Assembly (NCBI RefSeq): GCF_030407495.1
Contig: NZ_JASDDG010000004.1
Location: forward strand, 62,001-126,000
DNA: 64,000 nt
Direction: 5' to 3'
DNA from: Arthrobacter sp. APC 3897
Lineage (GTDB): Bacteria > Actinomycetota > Actinomycetes > Actinomycetales > Micrococcaceae
The translations under genes and the position numbers were made by a program. Shown piece after piece: positions 9,453 to 17,166 of this stretch (position 1 is its first letter; the number at the start of each line of letters is the position of its first letter). Below the pieces are notes generated by a model, which saw only the letters and a list, made by a program, of their open reading frames with translations, searched no databases and was not told the DNA's origin.

Positions 9453-9785
9453 GTGAGCAACCGCAACGCACCTGAGACAGTCGCCGAAGACGTCGAATCC
9501 CTGCCCGTCCGCCACCCCGAATCGGGACGCCGCTACTCCCTTGAAGAGCTTGAAGCGCTGGCCGCCGAAGGCGATCCCTGGGCACTGGGAAAAATGGACG
9601 AGTGGGACCTGTCCTTCGCCGACGAATATAAGGGCTCGCTGACGGACCGCTGCCCCGATCCGGAGTGCGACCAGTACGGCGAGCCGGTGACCCTGTGCTA
9701 CGGGGAGGACGGCGAACTGCTCGACGTCGATCACGGCGGCTGGGGCCACCCGCCCGCTGCTGAGGTCCAGGCCAAAGCGTCCTAG
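9453..9785 (+). CDS. Small acidic conserved hypothetical protein
   Basis: The 110-residue product starts at GTG 9453, chosen because AAGGAG at 9441-9446 sits six bases upstream. The frame is open further 5', but without a comparable site. The protein is very acidic and has one CPDPEC pair (about residues 70-75) plus a later cysteine, which could bind a metal but with too few ligands to be sure. No membrane segment or signal is seen, and I do not recognise the family. It converges on the Tad-like genes that start at 9821. Confidence 0.65.
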   Translation: MSNRNAPETVAEDVESLPVRHPESGRRYSLEELEALAAEGDPWALGKMDEWDLSFADEYKGSLTDRCPDPECDQYGEPVTLCYGEDGELLDVDHGGWGHPPAAEVQAKAS

Positions 9786-9820
9786 CATTATCGAAGTCCC
9801 AGTCGCACCGGATCTGCGGC

Positions 9821-10309
9821 CTACTGGCTGAGACGTGCCCTTGCTTCGCTCACGGCGGTGATCGGAATGCCGTCCGGCACCAGGAAATTTACCAGCGGCG
9901 GGTGCACGACGCCGGTCAGCACAACCTTGGCAGTGCGGCCGTCGGCAGTTCCGGTCTCAGAGTCAACGGTCAGGCCCGGAATCCGTTCTGCTGCGTCCGT
10001 CAGTGACAGGTAGCGGTTCACTTCGGTCTGTACCGCACCCGGGGCCAGCACGGCTGCCGGCCCCTCCCCCGGCGCGGCCACATCCCCCAGCGAAAAGGTA
10101 TCGGCAGCCGCGAGCGCGGCTCCGTCCGCGGCGGCGAGCAGCTTCTTGTGTCCCAGATAGAGGGCCGAGGCACCCATGACCACGGAGACCACCAGCAGGC
10201 TGACCAGCATGTAACCGATGATCAGCACGCCGATCTGCCCTTCCTCTCCCCGAAGAATGGACCGTCTGACGTCTGTTGGTGCGGCAGCAGCATCCGCGGC
10301 TTTCCTCAT
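9821..10309 (-). CDS. TadG/Rv3654c-like pilus assembly protein
   Basis: The 162-residue product has a short N-terminal cytoplasmic stretch, then GEEGQIGVLIIGYMLVSLLVVSV. This is the start of a Flp-pilus TadE/G-like membrane helix (about residues 20-45), followed by AADGAALAAAD, also typical of that family. The start at ATG 10309 overlaps the stop of the preceding gene by four bases (ATGA); longer frames upstream are not supported. It is the last gene of the minus-strand Tad operon. These proteins are thought to be minor pilins or pilus-associated surface proteins. Confidence 0.8.
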   Translation of the reverse strand: MRKAADAAAAPTDVRRSILRGEEGQIGVLIIGYMLVSLLVVSVVMGASALYLGHKKLLAAADGAALAAADTFSLGDVAAPGEGPAAVLAPGAVQTEVNRYLSLTDAAERIPGLTVDSETGTADGRTAKVVLTGVVHPPLVNFLVPDGIPITAVSEARARLSQ

Positions 10310-10767
10310 CCGTAGCGTTCCACTGCTTGGGTGGACGCCGAGTCCACGGTCACGGGTGCAAATTCCAGCCCCGGAATTCCCGGTGTCAGGGGCAGCGGAA
10401 CGTCGAATTGCACCAGGGCGGTCACCGTGGACCCGGCTGCCAGGCATTCCGCCGAACACGAAATGTCCAGCAGCATTCCTGCCGGCTCGAACCCGAAATC
10501 AGTGAACGCCAGCTCAGCCGCCGCCCTGGCCCGCTGCTCGCCGCTGACCGGATCCTCTGCATCGGCGTACACCCTCGCCGCCGATTCGGCAGCGCCCACT
10601 GCGGCAAACGCTGCACCCTGAACCTGCCCGGCCGTGACAATGAGATAGACCACGGGCACCAGCAGCACCAGTCCGAGGAAGATGAATTCCACCAGCGCGC
10701 TGCCCTCTTCGCTGCTGCCGGATTCACCCTCAGCCCGCGGCGGCACCTTCCTGCCCCCAGAACCCAT
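10306..10767 (-). CDS. TadE-like minor pilin
   Basis: The 153-residue protein has a prepilin-like N terminus: a charged leader, then SSEEGSALVEFIFLGLVLLVP (about residues 17-37), with the conserved Glu five residues after the presumed cut. The rest is an extracytoplasmic domain with a CSAEC cysteine pair. The ATG at 10767 is preceded by GGAGG with a 9-base spacing, although this makes it overlap the previous gene by 38 bases. It belongs to the Tad/Flp operon that runs from 11999 to 9821. Confidence 0.8.
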   Translation of the reverse strand: MGSGGRKVPPRAEGESGSSEEGSALVEFIFLGLVLLVPVVYLIVTAGQVQGAAFAAVGAAESAARVYADAEDPVSGEQRARAAAELAFTDFGFEPAGMLLDISCSAECLAAGSTVTALVQFDVPLPLTPGIPGLEFAPVTVDSASTQAVERYG

Positions 10768-11143
10768 GACCGGTCACCTCCAGCCCGTCGCTCGGCCCCA
10801 GGAAACCGATCACGGGAAGCGGTGCCCGGACCGTGACCTGCAGCATCCGGACTCCGCTGACCGTCGTTTCCCTGTAGGTCACGTCTTCAGCCAGCGAGTC
10901 GTTTAACGCCACCCGGATCAGCTCTGCGGTTCGCTGAGCTCCGTCGGCCGGGGTGCGGTCGGCCAGCGTGCCGTACCGCGCACCGGAAGCCGCGGCGTCA
11001 ATCAGCGTATTGCGCACATGCAGGACCAGAGCCAGCTGGATAATCGACATAAACAGCAGGGTCACCAGCGCACCGACCATGACAAAGTCCACCACGGCTG
11101 ATCCTGAGTCCCGGCCGCGGGCAGGAGGCGGCTGGACGGTCAG
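10730..11143 (-). CDS. TadE-like pilus protein, unusual start
   Basis: The core is a TadE domain: GRDSGSAVVDFVMVGALVTLLFMS forms a prepilin-like segment with an acidic residue after the cut site, followed by an extracytoplasmic region of about 95 residues. No ATG, GTG or TTG lies between the end of the upstream gene and the membrane helix. The earliest sensible start is CTG at 11143, which overlaps the upstream stop codon as CTGA. Starts further upstream would read through a different protein's coding region. The product would be about 137 residues. The start is therefore uncertain, while the domain itself is clear. Confidence 0.7.
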   Translation of the reverse strand: MTVQPPPARGRDSGSAVVDFVMVGALVTLLFMSIIQLALVLHVRNTLIDAAASGARYGTLADRTPADGAQRTAELIRVALNDSLAEDVTYRETTVSGVRMLQVTVRAPLPVIGFLGPSDGLEVTGHGFWGQEGAAAG

Positions 11144-11361
11144 GGATTGACCTTGGCCATCGCCGCGTTGAACATGTTGCGGAGCGCTTCTTCGGCCAGG
11201 AACATGATCACGGCCACGAGTGTGGCCGACATCAGCGTGATCATGACCCACCCGGGAACGTCGCCGCGTTCGCGGTCCTCGCTCCTGAGTGTCTGGCCGA
11301 GGCGGACGATCAGCGAGGTGCCGAGCAGAAGCAGGAGCCCTGGTACGTGAATGGTGCGCAT
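11140..11361 (-). CDS. Flp pilin-like small membrane protein
   Basis: The 73-residue protein is encoded between tadC and the TadE genes, the position of the Flp pilin in actinobacterial Tad operons. It has a hydrophobic leader (about 6-20), a charged stretch SEDRERGDVPGW and a second hydrophobic segment VMITLMSATLVAVIMFLAE, ending in a short polar tail. The GD-type junction before the hydrophobic run is compatible with prepilin processing. The ATG at 11361 has AAAGGA about 7 bases upstream. It may be the structural pilin or a small accessory membrane protein. Confidence 0.6.
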   Translation of the reverse strand: MRTIHVPGLLLLLGTSLIVRLGQTLRSEDRERGDVPGWVMITLMSATLVAVIMFLAEEALRNMFNAAMAKVNP

Positions 11362-11387
11362 GGGATGTTCCTTTCATAGGGGTTGTC

Positions 11388-11999
11388 CTAGAGTCCGATT
11401 CCCAGGAGGGACAGACCGGGAAAAATCGAGAAGAGCACTGTCAGCGGAAGAACACCGAAAACCAGGGGAAACATCATGGCGATCTCCTTCTTTCCGGCGC
11501 TCTCCATGAGTTCGCGTTTGGCCAGGTCCCGCACATCCTGGGACTGTGCCCGCATGACGTCCGCGAGCGGTGTGCCGCGTTCAATCGCCACCGTCAGTCC
11601 GTCCACAAACCGGGACAGCGGTGCGAGCCGAACCCGATCGGAGAAGTGCTGCAGCGCGATGGTCAGGGGCACTCCGGAACGGGTTTCACCGAGGATGCGG
11701 GCAAACTCCCCTGCCAGTTCACCGCTGGCGGTGCGGGCGATCCGTTCAAGCGCACCGTTGGCGCTTTCTCCGGCGCCCACGGCAAGCGCCATCATCTCCG
11801 CCAGGCTGGGGAACTCGGCGAGCATCCGGGTTTCGCGGCTTTTGATCTGGGAGCTCAAACGGTAGTCCCGGAGGATGAACCCCAGTACCGCTCCCATGAC
11901 AGTGCCGAAAATGACACCGCCCACACCCAATCGATCCATGCTGGCCAGCCACACCGTGATCAGGCCGCCGCCCAGGAAACCGGATCCGGTCCACAGCAC
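11388..11999 (-). pseudogene. tadC: Truncated tadC (type II/IV secretion F-family membrane protein)
   Basis: The 203-residue frame matches the C-terminal part of TadC-like GspF-family proteins: SLAEMMALAVGAGESANGALERIA (about 70-92), RFVDGLTVAIERGTPLADVMRAQSQDVRD, and two C-terminal membrane helices. TadC normally has roughly 280-310 residues with more N-terminal sequence. Here an in-frame stop at 12009-12011 cuts it off just where the foreign island starts. Translation could in principle begin at GTG 11999. The missing N-terminal part, together with the loss of tadB and of most of cpaF, means it is probably non-functional. Confidence 0.75.
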
Positions 12000-12028
12000 C
12001 TGCTGGGCCTATCTAGAGGGGAGGAACG

Positions 12029-12060
12029 GACGGTGTGGACTCTGAGGAGGCCACACCGTC
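12029..12060 (-). terminator. Inverted repeat at island edge, possible terminator
   Basis: A perfect 10-bp inverted repeat pairs 12029-12038 (GACGGTGTGG) with 12051-12060 around a 12-base spacer, about a dozen bases past the stop of the last island gene. The minus strand after it is pyrimidine-rich but has no clean T-run. It may end the island transcript or be part of the island end. Confidence 0.4.
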
Positions 12061-12071
12061 GCTAACGCTCC

Positions 12072-12662
12072 TTAGTGTCCCTCCTCCTCCGTCCACTGAC
12101 TCATGCTTGCCGGTTCTACCTCGGAGATATCGATCACGAGCACCTGGAAGAAGAACCAACGCCCGCGATCACCGCTCGGATCGGCACAGATCGTGTACGT
12201 CTCACCCCGGCGTCTGTAGAAGCCGGCAGCCTCCGCCAGCAGTTCATCGGTCAATACCTGCCTACGCAAACCTTCAGGCAACCTCACCGACAAACCTACG
12301 AGCTTCCGATTTCTGATGCGCCTGACCACTGGACGCACCTTGAAAGGCATGCCAGGTCGAGATTCCCCTCGCTCGACCCTGGCCGGAGCGACTATTCCGC
12401 ATGCCCGAAGGCCATCAGGTACCCGGATAGAGAGCCTCCGGAGAAGTGGAGCATCCTTCCTGAACCTCAGGTGATCGGCCCAACGGACAATGCCCCACGC
12501 TGTGAGGATGAGAAGGGCCAGGAACGCAGGAGCAGACTCGGCCCACGGGTCGAGTCCAAGAATCGGCTGGAGATCATTCCTCCAGTTGAAGAACGCCAGC
12601 TGCAGGAGCGCGAAGACGCCCGACGTCACCAGGACCCATGGGCTACGCATCCATGCCTGCAA
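12072..12662 (-). CDS. Island membrane protein of unknown function
   Basis: The 196-residue product starts with two predicted membrane helices (about residues 9-25 and 44-62), then has a basic cytoplasmic region. A possible repeated element, VRVPDGLRACG near 80-90 and VRLPEGLRRQV near 127-137, is visible by eye. The rest is a soluble C-terminal domain ending in an acidic tail. I do not recognise the family. Either ATG 12662 or ATG 12650 could be the start; both overlap the end of the preceding gene, which implies translational coupling. As the last gene of the defence-type run it could be a membrane effector, but that is only inference. Confidence 0.6.
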   Translation of the reverse strand: MQAWMRSPWVLVTSGVFALLQLAFFNWRNDLQPILGLDPWAESAPAFLALLILTAWGIVRWADHLRFRKDAPLLRRLSIRVPDGLRACGIVAPARVERGESRPGMPFKVRPVVRRIRNRKLVGLSVRLPEGLRRQVLTDELLAEAAGFYRRRGETYTICADPSGDRGRWFFFQVLVIDISEVEPASMSQWTEEEGH

Positions 12663-13053
12663 CCGACTCGGGAAGGACAGTCAGACTTGTCGCTTCGAAG
12701 CTGAGCTCGTCCCGGAAGGCCGATACCGTGATCCCTTCCACCTGGACGTAAGATGGAAGCAAGTCCACGGGCTGGAGCGCCGAGGGCACCCGAACCCAAA
12801 ACTCACCGCCCAGCAGAGAGTTGAGGCGGACGTTCCAGAACGGGACCCCAGCCCTGTCCGTAATCTGTTCTGTCGAACCCTTGCGGGTCCAAGGTGTGCA
12901 CGCCAGGGCAACGGTCTGCCCGAGGTGTTTGATGCCGTGAGGCAGGATGAGGCGTTTCAATCGAATATCACCGCTTTTGTTGAGGGATACCCACTGCAGA
13001 GGAGCTTTCGACTCCTGGCAGACGGGCTGAGATGTTCTCTCCCTTACGGACAT
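12643..13053 (-). CDS. Island protein of unknown function
   Basis: The 136-residue product has no membrane segment or signal and looks like a small beta-rich domain (VPFWNVRLNSLLGGEFWVRVPSA and VEGITVSAFRDELSFEATSLTVLPES). No ribosome binding site is obvious before ATG 13053, so the true start could lie further in. Its 3' end overlaps the membrane-protein gene by 20 bases, so the two are expected to be made together and may interact. No family was recognised. Confidence 0.5.
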   Translation of the reverse strand: MSVRERTSQPVCQESKAPLQWVSLNKSGDIRLKRLILPHGIKHLGQTVALACTPWTRKGSTEQITDRAGVPFWNVRLNSLLGGEFWVRVPSALQPVDLLPSYVQVEGITVSAFRDELSFEATSLTVLPESVAGMDA

Positions 13054-13306
13054 GCGTAGATATCCGGTACAAACCAGCCGATAATGATCACGGAATGATA
13101 ACGATTGAAATTTTCGCGTTCACTTCTTCATGCAGCTTACTGGTGCGCCCGCGCTGCGAAGCAGATAGCTTTCCTTGAACCCCCTTGCCTTTCTCGATCG
13201 CAAGCCTTCGGTCTCTCATTCGAGTGAGACAGTCCTTCCCGAGGAACCGGCTTGGGAGGGATGAGCCCCAGGAGCTGCACTGCGACGTTTCCGATGGGAA
13301 TCGTTT

Positions 13307-15223
13307 TTATTCTTCCGTGGTGGTTGTTGCGAGCCAGAAGCTTGCAGCGTCCTGCCCGGCTTGCATCGCCAGGAACTCATCCGTCCTGGCTGCCAATGCC
13401 GTGGCGGGATCTGCATCCTCGAGGAAGGCCTCTAGCGCAACATTGAGTGAGCGCCTGCCTAGGAATTCTGCGTACTCGCGCACTGATTGCACTACGGCGA
13501 AACTCACAGGATTGCCATGCACCAATGCGTTGCGCACTCGGCTCCGGCGAGCCTCCAAGACTGCGCCCTCCTCCGAGTAGTCAATAATGAGAGCGGCATA
13601 TGACGAGTTATGACTGATGCTCGTAAACATGCGCTCGATCCAGGAGCGCTCGTGCTCGAGGCGGCAGAGAGAAAGGAAGTCATTAGCCCGGTCAGAGAGC
13701 ATCATAAGGCGAGGTTGCGTCGGATGATCGGACGTCAACTCCCACATCAGTTCATCATGCAGCTCGGATCGGCCATTTTGGCCGACCAGACACATGGCAG
13801 CGGCGCGGTGAACGTCGTCATTCCATCGGTCATGGGCCCACTGTTTGCCGAGGAGCTTGAACAAATCGCTTGGCTTCATCGCTGCATGTGATGCCACGTG
13901 TTGAACGACGCGATCTGAGAGCGAAACCACGCTGCTGATGTCTGTCTCCGATGGTTTACGCAGAACCATGTCTCGACTGAACGGATGGTCGAGAGTGCTC
14001 TGTACCTGAATTGCCGCAGCCAGGAACCGAGGCAACTCTTCGCGAGCGAGCGCTTCCGCAATCTGTGGCCCGTGCCGCTCAATTGCTTTAGCAGTCATGG
14101 CTTCCCCCCAAGGGTCGTGAGGGATGCTCGCCTGCTTTGGATTAGCCCAGCGCCCGTACCGCCGCGGCTGCCCCGAGCTAAGAACCGCGTATTGCGCGAG
14201 CTGCGGAAAACTACCACCAGAACGGTGGATCGAAACGCTCAGAATCATGTCGACGATCTCAATGGCTCGCTCCAATGCTCCCACGGGAGTGGTTATGCCC
14301 AGATCAACGCGCACAAGGGTATCGACGCCATCTTCTTCGTCCCCTGGCTCCGATACGCGAAAGCTGTTGCCAAGTTGCACAAGCCTCCAAAGCTCGTCCT
14401 TATGGTTGAAGTCGAATCGGCCTGGCTCAGCGTTCGGAATTGCCCACCGCGCCATGTAAAACGTAACCCGCCCAGCGTCGAAACGTACGTCCATGCGTCC
14501 TTTGAAGGCCAACCAGACCACGGTGGTCTGGACTTCGACCGGCGTCCCCACCAAGACGCTTGCGTTCAAGAGACGCTGGTCAAGAGGCGTGTCCTTCTCT
14601 CCGCTTGGAAAGTCTTCGGGATCCCGACCGAATGCAACGATTGAGATGAGATCGCGCGCGGCTTGTTCTGCTCTTATCCCTCGTCGCTCCAGCTGATCGA
14701 ATAGGAGCTCAACAATCTGCCGATACTCGCGCCGAACCAGAGCTTTATTTTGTGACACCGCAATTAGGTCGTCCCAACTCGCGCGCGCTGCATCATCCTC
14801 GGCCAGCACTTCCTGCAGATGGGTTGCGGTCCTGTCTACATCAGTCCATACGGAGTCTGTTCGAGTGCCAGGCGGCTGCTCAAGGACGACCCTCAGACTT
14901 CCGATTAGGCGATCAAAGGCCTCACTAAATGCAACCAGTGGCATAGCGATGTGTGCTTTGAGCGATGGGCCTATCGCTTTCATGGACTCATCCAGGTCGA
15001 GCCGCAACGAGTCACGGTTCGGTCTTGGCTTCCAAGCCTCGGTGCCGTGCGCGAGTTGAACCCACTCTGAGATCTCACTCACGATGGTTGTGAGCGGAAG
15101 GATCACGCTCCTACCCCGGCGGAGATCGAATGAGGAAACGAGTGCTTTTAGCCAGTCGGGATCGTCAGCAGACCAGTGATCGCTGACGTTGTATTCGATC
15201 ATCACAAGCTTTTCATCCTTCAC
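13307..15223 (-). CDS. Large island protein with C-terminal HEPN RNase motif
   Basis: The 638-residue protein has no membrane segment. Residues about 1-480 are not recognised. The C-terminal part (about 500-605) reads as an all-helical HEPN domain: helices around 505-535, then RVRNALVHGN with R564, N565 and H569 in the R-x4-H arrangement of HEPN ribonucleases, then a long helix SVREYAEFLGRRSLNVALEAFL. In ApeA-like and Apea_HEPN proteins this motif cuts RNA during abortive phage defence. The start is GTG 15223; GTG/ATG at about 15202-15199, after GAAGGA, is an alternative. An inverted repeat lies about 70 bases upstream. An anti-phage RNase role is inferred from motif plus context. Confidence 0.7.
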   Translation of the reverse strand: MKDEKLVMIEYNVSDHWSADDPDWLKALVSSFDLRRGRSVILPLTTIVSEISEWVQLAHGTEAWKPRPNRDSLRLDLDESMKAIGPSLKAHIAMPLVAFSEAFDRLIGSLRVVLEQPPGTRTDSVWTDVDRTATHLQEVLAEDDAARASWDDLIAVSQNKALVRREYRQIVELLFDQLERRGIRAEQAARDLISIVAFGRDPEDFPSGEKDTPLDQRLLNASVLVGTPVEVQTTVVWLAFKGRMDVRFDAGRVTFYMARWAIPNAEPGRFDFNHKDELWRLVQLGNSFRVSEPGDEEDGVDTLVRVDLGITTPVGALERAIEIVDMILSVSIHRSGGSFPQLAQYAVLSSGQPRRYGRWANPKQASIPHDPWGEAMTAKAIERHGPQIAEALAREELPRFLAAAIQVQSTLDHPFSRDMVLRKPSETDISSVVSLSDRVVQHVASHAAMKPSDLFKLLGKQWAHDRWNDDVHRAAAMCLVGQNGRSELHDELMWELTSDHPTQPRLMMLSDRANDFLSLCRLEHERSWIERMFTSISHNSSYAALIIDYSEEGAVLEARRSRVRNALVHGNPVSFAVVQSVREYAEFLGRRSLNVALEAFLEDADPATALAARTDEFLAMQAGQDAASFWLATTTTEE

Positions 15224-15747
15224 GTTCCATGCTCACTGTAAAGCGCAAATGCCTTCATCTCTGCCTCGACCATAAAGCGACAGTCGTGTATACAACAGTT
15301 TGTATCCTTCTTTCAGACAGGGACGTATTGCGAATTAAACCAGCAAGCGAAGTGCCGACTAATACCCGAAAGCTGCCGCTCCCATACGACCTATGCTGCT
15401 CTCAGGAGGCGCCAGCCACCTGAGGTGTGCCAGAGGACGGGGTTACGACCTGTATGCGTTGTTGACAATGTCGCATCATGGGCACTGTTCGCATGGACGC
15501 TGCACATCCCGGGAAGGCCGGAGGATGCTGAAACGCAACCTATTCATTCCGTGGCAGTCGCCGGGCCTTGAGGAGTACGGGCGGACGGCCAACGCCCGAT
15601 ACAGTGTCCTTCCACACTGCCGCCAAGTCAGGGTTAGACCACTTATCGTAGTGATCTACGCGTCCCTCCATTTGGGATTGCCGCAGAACGAAATGTCGGA
15701 TATGCAAACGCCATCGGTCTGCCGCAGATAGTCGATGGAAGTGGCGC
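15224..15747. other. Island intergenic region, no supported gene
   Basis: About 520 bases lie between the HEPN gene and a weak minus-strand frame. The only plus-strand frame with a good ribosome binding site starts at ATG 15526 (GGAGG just before it) and would give a 68-residue product, which I do not recognise. The 15230-15360 part is AT-rich and probably holds the HEPN promoter. The rest looks like degraded or non-coding filler. Confidence 0.4.
15290..15305. promoter_or_regulatory. Inverted repeat, candidate operator upstream of HEPN gene
   Basis: ATACAA and TTGTAT form a perfect 6-bp inverted repeat with a 4-base spacer, in a locally AT-rich stretch 67-82 bases upstream of the HEPN gene start. 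The size and position suit a dimeric regulator overlapping the promoter. No regulator gene is visible in the island, so this rests on symmetry and position only. Confidence 0.35.
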
Positions 15748-16044
15748 CTAGCATGCGAAGTTCCGCGAGCCGGGTAGTCCGATTCCTTTTCGTCCGTGAA
15801 GTGCTGGACCCAGAGTCAGCCCCCCCGCTCGATCGAGGCTAGTAAAAGGTAACCAACTTTTTCGGAAGTCATCACAGATCGCGGCGATCGCGTTGGGATC
15901 TGCCGTATTGCCCCTGTCCCTGACGAGAAAAGCGAGATGCACGTCTAGTGCATCCCGCTCATGCTCGCTCAGACAGCAACCCTGTCCGACACAACGGCGC
16001 GGCGTCGTGCATATCTCCGGAAAATGGGCAGGCCCGTAACTCAC
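15748..16044 (-). pseudogene. Possible gene remnant
   Basis: A 98-codon frame contains a stretch with protein-like composition (SEHERDALDVHLAFLVRD, then DPNAIAAICDDFRKSW) flanked by low-credibility ends. No ribosome binding site is seen. It may be a fragment of a degraded island gene or chance. It sits between the HEPN and abortive-infection genes. Confidence 0.25.
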
Positions 16045-16079
16045 CCTAGGTCGTTTGATTGTCCCCCCGGCTACAGGAC

Positions 16080-16934
16080 CTACTTCCGTCGGAGCATTCC
16101 CTTAGCAAGCCAGCCGACGATGGTACTGGCAAGAAGCACTGCGGCCTGCGCCTCCTCGATTGTCACGTCGGCGTATTCGCCACTGCCATGGCGGTCGTTC
16201 TGCCCCTTCCAGAGGAGTTGCAGTATCCCTACAATCTCCAGGGAAGTGTCGGTGCCGTCCCCGTGCTTCATAGCAAAGGTCCAGGAACCACCTTGGTTCC
16301 TTAGGTCGCGTATCGCCGTGCCCAGAGTAGCCCGGTCGTTATTGGGAGAAACCAGGGGACAGAGGAGAATCTCAACTGCCCGAACAGCCGCAACATACGC
16401 ATCAGAGGGCTGAGCGTCCGGCCCGTAAGCCTTGTCCCAAGCTTGGGAAAGCTTCGCCCCTGCCTTATCACTGGTACTTGTTACGGAGGCGACCACATCA
16501 ACTACTGAGGCAGGCATCCGGGCAACGAGGCCAGTCCGCCCACCGCGCACCCCCACGGCCCACGAGGAGCCACCCGCAGCAAGAGACTTTTCCAGCTCCT
16601 GGGCTTCATCATCAGCATGGTAGGACTCCAAAGTTCCCAGCATGTAGTCCAGCAGGTTAGCCATCTTCTCCGGGCTGAGTGTCCTAAGAAAGATCGCAAG
16701 GTCGTCGACAGGTGTGTACATTCCGGTAGTAACCCCTAAGGACATCCTGGACGCTGCTTGAAAATTGACCAGAAATTCCCAATACACCCAACGATCCCTA
16801 GCCTTGCGGGCGCGTATCCACCTGATTATGGATTCGTAGAGATAGGGCGGCACCCCTTCCCTGAGGGCGAGGAACTCTTCTACCTCTTCCTCAGACGCCC
16901 CCAGCGGCGTCCAAGGTGCGATGCTTCCGGACAA
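16080..16934 (-). CDS. Abortive-infection-type protein (Abi_C/HEPN-like)
   Basis: The 284-residue soluble protein has an N-terminal helical part (about 1-115), a linker, and a C-terminal domain from about 176. That domain resembles the abortive infection C-terminal (Abi_C) group: SDAYVAAVRAVEILLCPLVSPNNDRATLGTAIRDLRNQGG, then ILQLLWKGQNDRHGSG (237-252), then a long helix IEEAQAAVLLASTIVGWLAK. The NDRHG signature is related to HEPN active sites, but the usual arginine four to six residues before the histidine is absent, so catalysis is doubtful. Translation appears to start at TTG 16934 with a GGGGG stretch just upstream. Its neighbours are a STAND nuclease and a HEPN protein. Confidence 0.65.
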   Translation of the reverse strand: MSGSIAPWTPLGASEEEVEEFLALREGVPPYLYESIIRWIRARKARDRWVYWEFLVNFQAASRMSLGVTTGMYTPVDDLAIFLRTLSPEKMANLLDYMLGTLESYHADDEAQELEKSLAAGGSSWAVGVRGGRTGLVARMPASVVDVVASVTSTSDKAGAKLSQAWDKAYGPDAQPSDAYVAAVRAVEILLCPLVSPNNDRATLGTAIRDLRNQGGSWTFAMKHGDGTDTSLEIVGILQLLWKGQNDRHGSGEYADVTIEEAQAAVLLASTIVGWLAKGMLRRK

Positions 16935-17131
16935 GATACCCCCATAGTTCTGCGTGGCGGCAGCTAGCCTCCACGGTAGAAGTGATCACCCCGGTTGAGG
17001 TCCACTCGCATAAGCCTACTAACCAGGGCTGACGCCCTGTAGTACCACCGGAGTTGCTCGCCACTTCGCTAGGCCGGAGTATCACAAAATGCAGTGCATG
17101 ACGAGGATCTCCCAATGGTTCAACTGTGTGG

Positions 17132-17153
17132 GGAAGGTCGTGACCGACCTTCC
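17132..17153 (-). terminator. Hairpin after STAND gene
   Basis: A perfect 9-bp stem (17132-17140 with 17145-17153) with a 4-base loop lies 14 bases past the stop of the nuclease-STAND gene. No T-run follows on the minus strand. It may be a weak terminator or an RNA 3' stabiliser that separates that gene from the abortive-infection gene. Confidence 0.4.
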
Positions 17154-17166
17154 ACCCGGGTCTTAG

